This document shows, piece after piece, positions 1-5,839 of a stretch of 10,792 nt of DNA. The stretch is from assembly GCA_023391275.1 (NCBI GenBank), contig JAEWBE010000114.1, positions 1 through 10,792 of the forward strand, in the 5' to 3' direction. The notes under the pieces are model-generated. The model did no database searches, was not told the DNA's origin, and saw only the letters and a program-made list of their open reading frames with translations. The position numbers and the translations under genes were made by a program. The stretch's first letter is position 1; every line of letters begins with the position of its first letter. This stretch comes from Bacillota bacterium. Its GTDB lineage: Bacteria; Bacillota; Clostridia; Oscillospirales; Acutalibacteraceae.

Positions 1-33
1 TTCAATGCGTATCCTATGGCTGAGGTGAATAAT

Positions 34-462
34 ATGAAAGTAAAAGATATTATGTCAAAGGATATAGCAAGTCTGAATTCAGATGATTCTATTGAAAGAG
101 CCGCACAGCTGATGAAGCAGTATGACGTGGGCTCAATCCCCGTTTGCAGCCAGGAAAAAGTAATCGGTATAGTTACGGATCGGGATATTGCACTGAGGTC
201 CACAGCAGAAGGCCAAAGTACAACCCAGCAGAAAGTCAGCGAGATTATGAGCTCAAACCCCGTGGTCGGCAGCCCGGAAATGGATGTTCATGACGCTGCA
301 AAGATCATGAGTGAAAAACAAATACGCAGACTGCCTATTGTTGAAAATAATAGTCTTGTGGGTATCGTCGCTTTAGGTGACATTTCCATTGAGCCAACTC
401 TTCAGGACAATGCGGAGGAAGCGCTCAAAAATATTTCACAACCCGGCGGCAGCCAAGCCTGA
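34..462 (+). CDS. two-CBS-domain (Bateman module) protein
   Basis: A 142-residue soluble protein made almost entirely of two CBS domains, at about residues 5-56 and 70-120. Each has the usual core: the first reads VGSIPV then GIVTDRDIA, the second IRRLPIV then LVGIVALGDIS. Stand-alone CBS pairs bind adenine nucleotides or related ligands and act as sensors, but the ligand and partner of this one cannot be read from sequence. I place the start at the ATG at 34 rather than the in-frame ATG at 16, because a clear ribosome binding site (TGAGGTG, 21-27) lies six bases before it and MKVKDIM is the usual beginning of these proteins. The C-terminal 20 residues after the second CBS are polar and probably unstructured. 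The gene appears to be transcribed alone and ends before a strong terminator. Its promoter lies left of the window. Domain assignment is firm; biological role is unknown. Confidence 0.9.
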   Translation: MKVKDIMSKDIASLNSDDSIERAAQLMKQYDVGSIPVCSQEKVIGIVTDRDIALRSTAEGQSTTQQKVSEIMSSNPVVGSPEMDVHDAAKIMSEKQIRRLPIVENNSLVGIVALGDISIEPTLQDNAEEALKNISQPGGSQA

Positions 463-571
463 TTGTGCAGCCCGCTGAGGCTCCATATTTTATTCCCCAA
501 CCGCATCCGCCGGGCAGGCAGCTTTTTCTTCTTAAACGGCAAGGCGCTTGAGAACTTACGAAATAGAAAAC

Positions 572-613
572 AAAACAGCAGCGGGGTAATAATTCCCGAA
601 CTGCTGTTTTTTT
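572..613. terminator. bidirectional intrinsic terminator
   Basis: AAAACAGCAG (572-581) pairs perfectly with CTGCTGTTTT (601-610), extended inside by CGGG/CCCG. On the plus strand it runs into seven or more T, ending the CBS gene. On the minus strand the stem is followed by TTTTGTTTTC, so it can also end the flavodoxin operon arriving from the right. The rest of 463-650 holds no convincing gene. Confidence 0.85.
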
Positions 614-650
614 ATTCGACTGATCCGATCATAAGAAAAGGCAGCCGTAT

Positions 651-1190
651 TTAAGAGGAAGCACTGTTTGCTATCTGCTCTACAATCGGAGTGATATATT
701 TGATATCCGCAAAATCCAGCGGATGGTTATAACTGGCCAGCATCCCCCGCTGGTCGGCATCGGGATTTTTAACTCTGCTTAATTTAAGCTTCAGCAATTT
801 CATCAGAACCTTATCCACAGGAGTGCAAAGCTGATAATTGAACCCGCCCCTCAGCATAAAAAAACGAATGAACTTTTGTTGTTCCTGCGTAAAGCTTTTA
901 TTTTTAATCTCATCCATGGTATTTTGGCGAACCGGTGTCACTCCGACCCAGAATACAATCAGGTTTTTATGTTTTAGCTGTTCAAAATTGCACGTAATCA
1001 GTTTTATTCCATGAATTCCGCCGGCATAAAGACCGCCGCCATAAACAATCGTGTCATATTTTAAGAGCTCCTGCATCTTCACTTCATTGCCTTTGATTAA
1101 ATCACCGTTTACAGCTTCCGCAATCCATTGAGCATACTTTTGCGTAAACCCGGTTTTCGATTGATAGACTACCGCAATTTTCGTTTGCAT
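651..1190 (-). CDS. flavodoxin-domain protein (HemG-like fold)
   Basis: A 179-residue cytoplasmic protein with a flavodoxin fold. The N-terminal strand and phosphate loop (IAVVYQSKTGFT, residues 5-16) match the FMN phosphate-binding loop, and YGGGLYAGGIHG (50-61) matches the second flavin-contact loop. The length and the long helix near the C-terminus resemble the flavodoxin/protoporphyrinogen-oxidase-like family common in Clostridia. It probably carries FMN and passes electrons, but the partner is unknown, and calling it HemG would over-reach because no other haem genes are present. The ATG at 1190 is preceded by GAGGTG at good spacing. It is the last gene of a three-gene minus-strand operon, 25 bases after the PlsY-like gene. 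That position hints at a redox step connected with the lipid made upstream, or simply a co-transcribed housekeeping gene. Confidence 0.8.
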   Translation of the reverse strand: MQTKIAVVYQSKTGFTQKYAQWIAEAVNGDLIKGNEVKMQELLKYDTIVYGGGLYAGGIHGIKLITCNFEQLKHKNLIVFWVGVTPVRQNTMDEIKNKSFTQEQQKFIRFFMLRGGFNYQLCTPVDKVLMKLLKLKLSRVKNPDADQRGMLASYNHPLDFADIKYITPIVEQIANSASS

Positions 1191-1215
1191 TATCGTTAAT
1201 CACCTCATAAATTCT

Positions 1216-1854
1216 TTAAAGACCGGTGTTGATATCGTTTCGCTTATCCTTTCGGGAAACAGCTTGGAACAGCCTGTGTAGCTTCGCTCTATTGGTGTAT
1301 GTTAAGAGCAGCAGATTGCCGAACCATAAAAGAATGACAGGAAGAAAAAAAGCCCTGACCATCAAATAGATCCCCAATATCAATATGCCCAAGACCACCA
1401 TAAATCCATCGATTTCAGTAGGAATCGGTTTCCCTTTGCGGAGCAGTTTGGCAGCGCACAGTAATAGGGCGAGAATAACCGCATAGGCAAAGGATACTTC
1501 AAATCTTGTAACCGCACTCCATACCCCGAAAGTCACAGCAATGGCTTTCCCTCCTTTTAATCTTATAAACGGAGAAAAGGCATGCCCCAAAATCGGCGCA
1601 ATGGCAACCGGTACAATAGCCATGCCATAAACAATTCCATACTCTATCAGGATAGCAAGGGGCAGATAACCCTTCATAAAATCAAGAAAAATACCGAGGA
1701 GCCCCAATTTATACCCGGCGGCATTCCAAAGGTTAAACGCGCCGGGGTTCCCGTCGCCCACCGTTGTCAGATCTTTTTGTACCGCAAGGCCAAGCCAGTA
1801 GGAAAACATAAGTGAGCCGCATAGAAATTCGATCACCGTAAGAAGAATAATCAA
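1216..1854 (-). CDS. PlsY-family acyltransferase paralogue
   Basis: A 212-residue multi-pass membrane protein. Three PlsY hallmarks are visible: an N-terminal GSLMFSYWLG like the family's GSxPxxYLLG, GDGNPGAFN (near residue 34) like GSGNxGATN, and GHAFSPFIRLKGGKAIA (near 90-106) like the GHxFSxFLxFKGGKGVA loop. PlsY transfers an acyl group from acyl-phosphate to glycerol-3-phosphate. This copy diverges: the serine of GSGN is Asp, and the C-terminal RLxxGTE motif is reduced to KLHRLFQ. It may therefore be a paralogue with another acceptor, such as the glycolipid made by the glycosyltransferase ahead of it. It starts with TTG at 1854, sharing TTGA with that gene's TGA stop, which implies translational coupling. 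The next possible start, an internal ATG, would remove most of the first membrane segment. Family membership is confident; acceptor is inference. Confidence 0.8.
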   Translation of the reverse strand: MIILLTVIEFLCGSLMFSYWLGLAVQKDLTTVGDGNPGAFNLWNAAGYKLGLLGIFLDFMKGYLPLAILIEYGIVYGMAIVPVAIAPILGHAFSPFIRLKGGKAIAVTFGVWSAVTRFEVSFAYAVILALLLCAAKLLRKGKPIPTEIDGFMVVLGILILGIYLMVRAFFLPVILLWFGNLLLLTYTNRAKLHRLFQAVSRKDKRNDINTGL

Positions 1855-2954
1855 AGGCTTTTTCTACCCCCAACCTTAACCTGTCTCCCCTTCCAGGAAA
1901 CACAGCCCAGAAATACGACCTGATAAACAGAATACAGCATAATCAGAATAAAAAACAGGGAGGACAATACATGAAGCACCGGCATTACCCTGCCGTAATT
2001 CCCCGTACATCTCAGAAAATACAGAATCTGCAAAGTGTAAAGGATGTATCCCGCTAAAAAATAGAATTCCCACGGATGACTGAAAATCAGCAAAAATGGC
2101 GTAATCAGTTCAGCAGCGAAAAGCCCGAGCAGCCAGAATGCAACCAGTGTGACGGTGGCGGGCCTCAGGGTTGCCGTGCTCAAAACAGCACCCTTTCCAA
2201 AACCCTGCAATTCACTTTGAATCCCGTTTGGATACATTCTAAAAGAGACCAGATTACCGCCAATAAAGTTCTCCACACGAATTCCGGCTTCCGAGAATTT
2301 CTTCCCAAGATTAAGGTCATCCAGCAGTTCCGCTCTGATGCTGTTATGGCCGTTAATTTTTTCGTAATCTTTTCTGGCCGCTGCAATGCAGGATCCGTAA
2401 AGACCTTTTTTAGCGTTTTTCCTTTCAAAGGGCGAAGTGAAAGCGAATATACCAAGGAGATATGGCACAAGGGACAGCCGCTCGTAAAATTTTTCGGTAT
2501 AATGATAGGGAACAACCGAAACAACGCCCCCTGATTTTCCCCTGGCCTTCAAAAGTGATTCCAGCGCACGGGGAGCCAGCCTTACATCGGCATCCAGAAA
2601 GACCAAAACGTCCCCCGAGGATTCCAAAAATCCGTTCCATACCGCCCATGTCTTTCCGGTCCACCCATCCGGCAGCGCGGAGTTTTGAATCACTTTCACG
2701 CCGCACTGTGCAGCTATTTCACTTGTCCTGTCCGACGAAAAATCGTCGACCACGATAACTTCGTAAGGTTTGCAAGTCTGCAGTTTAAGTGAATTCAGGA
2801 GAAACGGAAGGTTCTTCTCCTCATTCCTCGCGGGAATAATAACCGAAGCTTTGTAATCGCATTGAGAAAGCCCGTTGCTATTGCTCAGCTGGACTTTTGC
2901 ATATAAAACAAATCCCGAGATACAAGCAAGAATAAAGAGTAATAAAATCACCAT
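1851..2954 (-). CDS. membrane GT2 glycosyltransferase, CrtQ-like
   Basis: A 367-residue family-2 glycosyltransferase anchored at both ends. It has one N-terminal membrane helix (residues 2-19), a catalytic domain with VIIPARNEE (38-46), VIVVDDFSSDRT (67-78), the metal-binding DAD (121-123) and the LDD acid motif (211-213), then about three C-terminal helices (267-350). The stretch SFRMYPNGIQSELQGFGKG and the terminal WKGRQ closely resemble S. aureus CrtQ, which glucosylates diaponeurosporenoate, so a lipid acceptor at the membrane is likely. No carotenoid genes are in view, so the true acceptor is unknown. I start it at the ATG at 2954, with AGGGGGG seven bases before. A longer frame opening with TTG at 3098 begins inside the -35 box, upstream of the predicted transcript start, and is rejected. 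It is first in an operon with the PlsY-like and flavodoxin genes. Confidence 0.85.
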   Translation of the reverse strand: MVILLLFILACISGFVLYAKVQLSNSNGLSQCDYKASVIIPARNEEKNLPFLLNSLKLQTCKPYEVIVVDDFSSDRTSEIAAQCGVKVIQNSALPDGWTGKTWAVWNGFLESSGDVLVFLDADVRLAPRALESLLKARGKSGGVVSVVPYHYTEKFYERLSLVPYLLGIFAFTSPFERKNAKKGLYGSCIAAARKDYEKINGHNSIRAELLDDLNLGKKFSEAGIRVENFIGGNLVSFRMYPNGIQSELQGFGKGAVLSTATLRPATVTLVAFWLLGLFAAELITPFLLIFSHPWEFYFLAGYILYTLQILYFLRCTGNYGRVMPVLHVLSSLFFILIMLYSVYQVVFLGCVSWKGRQVKVGGRKSL

Positions 2955-3069
2955 ACCGGATCCCCCCTGATTCTGTGAATGATCCGCAAAAGGCCTGACG
3001 GAATATGCAATTTTTATCCTATAATTTTCCCTGCCGGAAAAAACCGGATCGCAGGATATTTTTATGTAT

Positions 3070-3098
3070 ATCATATCGCCGAATAAAAAGTTAGTCAA
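3070..3098 (-). promoter_or_regulatory. sigma-A-type promoter of glycosyltransferase operon
   Basis: On the minus strand TTGACT (3093-3098) and TATGAT (3070-3075) are separated by exactly 17 bases, a near-consensus housekeeping promoter. Transcription should begin near 3063, leaving a leader of about 110 nt before the ATG at 2954. That leader contains an interrupted hairpin (3030-3055, CCTG/CAGG and CCGG/CCGG around A6/T6) not followed by a T-run. I do not recognise a known riboswitch in it. Confidence 0.75.
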
Positions 3099-3119
3099 TT
3101 GCTAAAGTGTATAATACCT

Positions 3120-3248
3120 TTATTGCTTTTTAGAACTTCCGTCAGGCTTGCCACAGCCATTATTTTTCAGGAGAACTGGATTACGATACTTCGCCTCCTT
3201 AATTGAATGCTTAAAATCGCTTTCAACTGTTTTTTGCCTTATTTTCAC
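3120..3248 (-). CDS. possible 42-codon small ORF, unrecognised
   Basis: A short minus-strand frame opens with GTG at 3248 and ends with TAA at 3120, just upstream of the -35 box of the glycosyltransferase operon. It would encode a basic peptide of 42 residues whose end reads NNGCGKPDGSSKKQ. The composition (many Lys, a single Cys in GCGKP, no hydrophobic leader) is protein-like, and this half of the gap is less AT-rich than its surroundings. There is no good ribosome binding site before the GTG. The one strong AAGGAGG lies inside the frame with no canonical start after it. It may be a small protein, a gene remnant or chance. Low confidence. Confidence 0.2.
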   Translation of the reverse strand: MKIRQKTVESDFKHSIKEAKYRNPVLLKNNGCGKPDGSSKKQ

Positions 3249-3350
3249 TTAAAATCCCATAAAAAATTGTTTGTAAGACTGTATATTTTATTTAATCATC
3301 TAATTTTTATGCATTCTTCAAATTCTCTGAAATTCCGACTTTTTTCCCTA

Positions 3351-3379
3351 TTGCAATTTTCCATCGTATCCATTAAACT
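3351..3379 (+). promoter_or_regulatory. candidate promoter of the 77-aa gene
   Basis: TTGCAA (3351-3356) and TAAACT (3374-3379) are spaced by 17 bases, about 47 bases before the ATG at 3426. The -10 is weak. The AT-rich surroundings (3200-3425) give several alternatives, so this is only the best-spaced pair. The flanking stretch carries four copies of CTTAAAAT, two of which sit at and just after this -10. Confidence 0.35.
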
Positions 3380-3425
3380 TAAAATCGTTCCAAATCATAC
3401 TTAAAATAATAAAGGATGTTTTAAA

Positions 3426-3659
3426 ATGAAAAGAATCACCATCAGCGTTAAGTCCTTAAAGGAAAAATTGTTGGAAATGGAAAGAGACGATTTGAATCTG
3501 GTTGAGCTTCATATTGTTTCCAGTCAAACTGAGGAAGGAACTTTGTACCCTTCATTTCTCCATGTTGCCGGGATTTCCCAGGACGGAGAATACAGTGACT
3601 ATGAAAGTATTGATGAAACCTCAATGGAAGAATATTTAACAGTACATAAATCGGCTTAA
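3426..3659 (+). CDS. small acidic protein of unknown function
   Basis: A 77-residue protein I do not recognise. It starts with a short beta/amphipathic segment (MKRITISVKSLKEKLLEMER), then a region that looks like two strands (LVELHIVSS, SFLHVAGIS), and finishes with a strongly acidic tail containing DGEYSDYES and SMEEY. There is no signal peptide, membrane helix or cysteine, so it is probably cytosolic. The ATG at 3426 is preceded by AAAGGATG (3411-3418) at normal spacing. It stands alone between two divergent or convergent units and is followed by its own terminator, all consistent with a real monocistronic gene. The start/stop, RBS, terminator and amino-acid composition make coding likely. 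Function is unknown. Confidence 0.7.
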   Translation: MKRITISVKSLKEKLLEMERDDLNLVELHIVSSQTEEGTLYPSFLHVAGISQDGEYSDYESIDETSMEEYLTVHKSA

Positions 3660-3683
3660 ATGATTTGAAAATGTTGTAGGGCC

Positions 3684-3727
3684 AAAAAATCAGGGGCAGC
3701 TGTTCACAGCGGCCCCTGTCATTTTAT
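3684..3727. terminator. bidirectional intrinsic terminator between convergent genes
   Basis: CAGGGGC (3691-3697) pairs with GCCCCTG (3712-3718), continued by GCTG/CAGC around a TTCA loop. On the minus strand the stem runs into six T (A6 at 3684-3689), a strong end for the substrate-binding-protein gene. On the plus strand it is followed by TCATTTTATATA, a weaker end for the 77-aa gene. Confidence 0.85.
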
Positions 3728-3783
3728 ATATTGGAATATGCTACATCCTGTGAAAAGGACTGAAATCCGGTTCAATCTTTAAT

Positions 3784-5382
3784 TCAGTCTTTTGAAACGC
3801 CGGCCATCAACGTCATTCCGGTCATATGATAATTAAAATCATGTATATTCGGCCGGGTAGCGCAAAGATTGACAGCATGGGAAATCGGGAGCCATGGAGC
3901 CTCTGCCGCAACCAGCTTCTGCGCCTCCACATAAACGGCGTTTCGTTCCTCACCGGCAGGCATCTGGACTGCTTTCGCAATTAAATCGCTGTACTGCTTA
4001 TTGCTGTAGCGGGCATTGTTCATAGACGGATCATTCACAGCAAGCAGGTTCAGGAAGTTATCCGGATCGCCGTTGTCACCAATCCAGCCGCCGAAACAAA
4101 TATCGAAATCGCCCTTTTCCTGTTTTGTTTTAAATGTAGTCCAGTCATACGCATCGATGGTGCAGGTCACCCCGGCTTTTGCAAGATAGCCCTGCACTGC
4201 TTCTGCAAGGACTTGCCCGGTCGCGGCATTATACATTCTGGCGCTGGTATAGGTAACGATATGTACCTTGGTGATTCCTGCGGCTTTGAGCGCGGCCGCA
4301 GCTGCTGCGGGGTCATAAGTCACCTGGGAAATGCTCTTGTCATAACCCGGCATAAAAGTAGGAAGAATCGTGGTGGCTGCCTCCGAGTAGCCCTTATAAA
4401 GGCTTTGAACCAGTTCAGGAACATTAATGGCAGCCGAAACCGCCGCACGCGCTTTCGCGTCATTAAATGGCGCGCGGCTGCAATTGTACATCATATAGTT
4501 GAGGTTCATACCGGGGGTTTTCAAAACCTGATTCCCGGCGCTCGTAATCTGGTCGGTAACTGTTGCGTCAATACCGTCGATAATATCAACCTCGCCGTTA
4601 TTTAAAGCGACCACACGCGCGGAATTGTCTTTAATTGTTTTAAAAATTACATTTTTGGCAATTGCTTTTGTACCCCAGTACTCATCGTTGCGCACTAAAA
4701 CAATGTCCTGGTCCTTTTCCCATTTTACAAATTTGTAAGGACCCGTGCCGCAGGGCGCTTCATTTACATTGTTTTTATTATCTTCCAGTGCTTTGGGGCT
4801 GACAATCAATGCGCCCAAATTCATGGCCAGATTATTTAGAAACGGCGTGCAGGGCTCTTTCATATTAATTTGAACCGTATCGTTATCGATTACCTGAACA
4901 TCCTTAACAGAACCGTAAACGAAAGCGGCGTAACCCATCTCTTCTGTCACCTTTGGCTTAAGCTGGCGGTCAATATTGTATTTTACAGCCTGTGCATTGA
5001 AATCCGTGCCATCCTGGAATTTTACTCCCTTGCGCAAATGGAACACATACGCCAGCCCGTCTTTGCTGACATCCCAGCTCTCCGCAAGACTGGGTTCCAC
5101 TTCTGTAGAGTCCTTTTTGTATTTTAAAAGCCCCTCATAAATATTGCACATCAGCTTAACCGACTCAATGTCGTCAACAAGCGCGGGGTCTAAACCGCGC
5201 GGGTCCGCAGCGGATCCATAAATCAGCGTGTCGCTTGTTTTGGACTTTTCACTCGAGGCCGCTCCGCCTGCAGCACTCGTGGCAGCAGTTCCCGCAGCGG
5301 CTCCCCTGCCGCACCCGGCAGCCGCAGAGAATATAATTGCCGCAGCCAGTAAGAAAAGAATTATTTTTTTCTGCTTTTGCAA
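3784..5382 (-). CDS. family-5 ABC transporter substrate-binding lipoprotein
   Basis: A 532-residue extracytoplasmic solute-binding protein of the Opp/Dpp/Nik class (SBP_bac_5). A basic N-terminus and hydrophobic core lead to a lipobox (SAAAGC) with Cys24 as the lipidation site. An Ala/Gly/Ser/Thr-rich linker follows to about residue 50. The family signature spans about 98-139 (LAESWDVSKDG, FHLRKGVKFQDGTDF, AVKYNIDR), and GTGPYKFVKW (212-221) is another family mark. Likely ligands are oligopeptides or similar small molecules; the exact one cannot be read. No permease or ATPase gene adjoins it, so it works with a transporter encoded elsewhere. Only the TTG at 5382 opens this frame properly, nine bases after AAGGGG. 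A closer ATG at 5387 is out of frame and stops after eight codons. The gene is monocistronic with its own promoter, leader hairpin and terminator. Confidence 0.9.
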   Translation of the reverse strand: MQKQKKIILFLLAAAIIFSAAAGCGRGAAAGTAATSAAGGAASSEKSKTSDTLIYGSAADPRGLDPALVDDIESVKLMCNIYEGLLKYKKDSTEVEPSLAESWDVSKDGLAYVFHLRKGVKFQDGTDFNAQAVKYNIDRQLKPKVTEEMGYAAFVYGSVKDVQVIDNDTVQINMKEPCTPFLNNLAMNLGALIVSPKALEDNKNNVNEAPCGTGPYKFVKWEKDQDIVLVRNDEYWGTKAIAKNVIFKTIKDNSARVVALNNGEVDIIDGIDATVTDQITSAGNQVLKTPGMNLNYMMYNCSRAPFNDAKARAAVSAAINVPELVQSLYKGYSEAATTILPTFMPGYDKSISQVTYDPAAAAAALKAAGITKVHIVTYTSARMYNAATGQVLAEAVQGYLAKAGVTCTIDAYDWTTFKTKQEKGDFDICFGGWIGDNGDPDNFLNLLAVNDPSMNNARYSNKQYSDLIAKAVQMPAGEERNAVYVEAQKLVAAEAPWLPISHAVNLCATRPNIHDFNYHMTGMTLMAGVSKD

Positions 5383-5411
5383 TTCATAACACCCCTTCTA
5401 ACTTTCTTTTG

Positions 5412-5448
5412 AAAAAATAAGGTGCCTGATATAATAATCAAACACCTT
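5412..5448 (-). terminator. terminator-like hairpin in leader (possible attenuator)
   Basis: Reading the minus strand, AAGGTGTTTGAT (5448-5437) pairs with ATCAGGCACCTT (5430-5419): twelve pairs, two of them G-U, with a six-base loop. After one A comes a run of six T (5417-5412). It lies between the predicted transcription start (about 5455) and the ribosome binding site of the substrate-binding protein. It could stop early transcripts (attenuation) or protect the 5' end of the mRNA. Confidence 0.6.
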
Positions 5449-5461
5449 TGTTTTCGTTGTT

Positions 5462-5490
5462 ATCATAACACATTATTTTGGGTCGTTCAA
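5462..5490 (-). promoter_or_regulatory. promoter of substrate-binding protein gene
   Basis: On the minus strand TTGAAC (5485-5490) and TATGAT (5462-5467) are 17 bases apart. The predicted start near 5455 gives a leader of about 70 nt before the TTG at 5382. The -10 is identical to that of the glycosyltransferase operon promoter at 3070. Confidence 0.7.
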
Positions 5491-5527
5491 TTGTTATATC
5501 CAACATCATTCATGCAATATATTTAGT

Positions 5528-5545
5528 TATATTATTCATAATATA
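5528..5545. promoter_or_regulatory. perfect AT palindrome, possible operator
   Basis: TATATTAT, two bases, ATAATATA: an 8-bp perfect inverted repeat lying 38 bases upstream of the -35 box of the substrate-binding-protein promoter. It could bind a dimeric regulator or an A-T-hook-like factor. The region is so AT-rich that chance is a real alternative. Confidence 0.25.
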
Positions 5546-5645
5546 GGATATTCCTTTATGTATCGTGCTTATTGTAAGAATAAGTTGAAATTTTTAAAAA
5601 TATTCCTGCAATATCAAGAAGGGTGAATGTATTTATTTCAGATAA

Positions 5646-5768
5646 GAATTTCAGTACGGCATTCGGTTTACTCCGCTGCGCGGGCGGATTTATTTTTCCA
5701 CCGCACATACGCAGGAGGATGTTGCGAGAACGCTCCGTGTCATTGATCAGGTCTTTTCAGAACTTTAA
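5646..5768 (+). pseudogene. C-terminal remnant of class-III (GSA-type) aminotransferase
   Basis: Read from 5646 to the TAA at 5766-5768, the plus strand encodes about 40 residues, including GIRFTPLRGRIYFSTAHTQ and then EDVARTLRVIDQVFSEL. This resembles the last residues of glutamate-1-semialdehyde-type class-III aminotransferases, whose C-terminus typically reads like SxAHTxEDIxxTLxxxDxxFxEL. The match breaks off upstream: the frame is closed by TAA at 5643 and no start codon or upstream domain is present, so more than 90% of the gene is missing. The natural 3' end is kept, with a plus-strand terminator immediately after. Such aminotransferases often sit in bacterial surface-glycan clusters, so this is plausibly what deletion left of an earlier gene beside the present glycan operon. 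The homology is recognised by eye and not verified by search. Confidence 0.55.
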
Positions 5769-5820
5769 AAGCGGTCGTTTCCTGAATCAGAGGAAACGAT
5801 CGCTTTGGGTTTTTATTATT
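5767..5820. terminator. long-stem terminator ending the glycan operon
   Basis: AAAGCGGTCGTTTCCT (5768-5783) pairs with AGGAAACGATCGCTTT (5791-5806): sixteen pairs with a single G-T, and a seven-base loop. On the plus strand it continues GGGTTTTTATTATTTT, apparently the original end of the aminotransferase remnant. On the minus strand it continues TTTAAAG with a short T-run, so it probably also ends the glycan operon, whose last stop codon is about 35 bases away. Confidence 0.8.
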
Positions 5821-5839
5821 TTAAGCATTTGCAGGCATA

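Noticed and set aside
463..654. Plus-strand 63-codon frame after the CBS gene
   Set aside because: It starts with TTG directly at the CBS stop without an RBS, has no protein-like character, and runs straight through the terminator hairpin.
2955..3063. Riboswitch in the leader of the glycosyltransferase operon
   Set aside because: The leader is long enough and has a hairpin, but I see none of the conserved cores of known riboswitch classes and no terminator or sequestering arm.
2955..3098. 48-codon N-terminal extension of the CrtQ-like glycosyltransferase from TTG 3098
   Set aside because: The TTG is the first half of the -35 box and lies upstream of the predicted transcription start. The ATG at 2954 has a good RBS and starts directly at the membrane helix.
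3110..3115. Plus-strand TATAAT as a -10 box
   Set aside because: No -35 match 16-18 bases upstream, and the next plus-strand gene is more than 300 bases away with a closer candidate promoter.
3207..3404. Plus-strand 65-codon frame in the AT-rich gap
   Set aside because: It has no RBS; the Phe/Leu/Ile/Lys-rich composition is what AT-rich DNA gives by chance, and it overlaps the better candidate on the other strand.
5672..5697. TCCGC/GCGGA hairpin followed by TTTATTTTT as a terminator
   Set aside because: The stem is only five pairs and lies inside the coding remnant, where the T-rich part encodes IYF; the true terminator is at 5768-5806.
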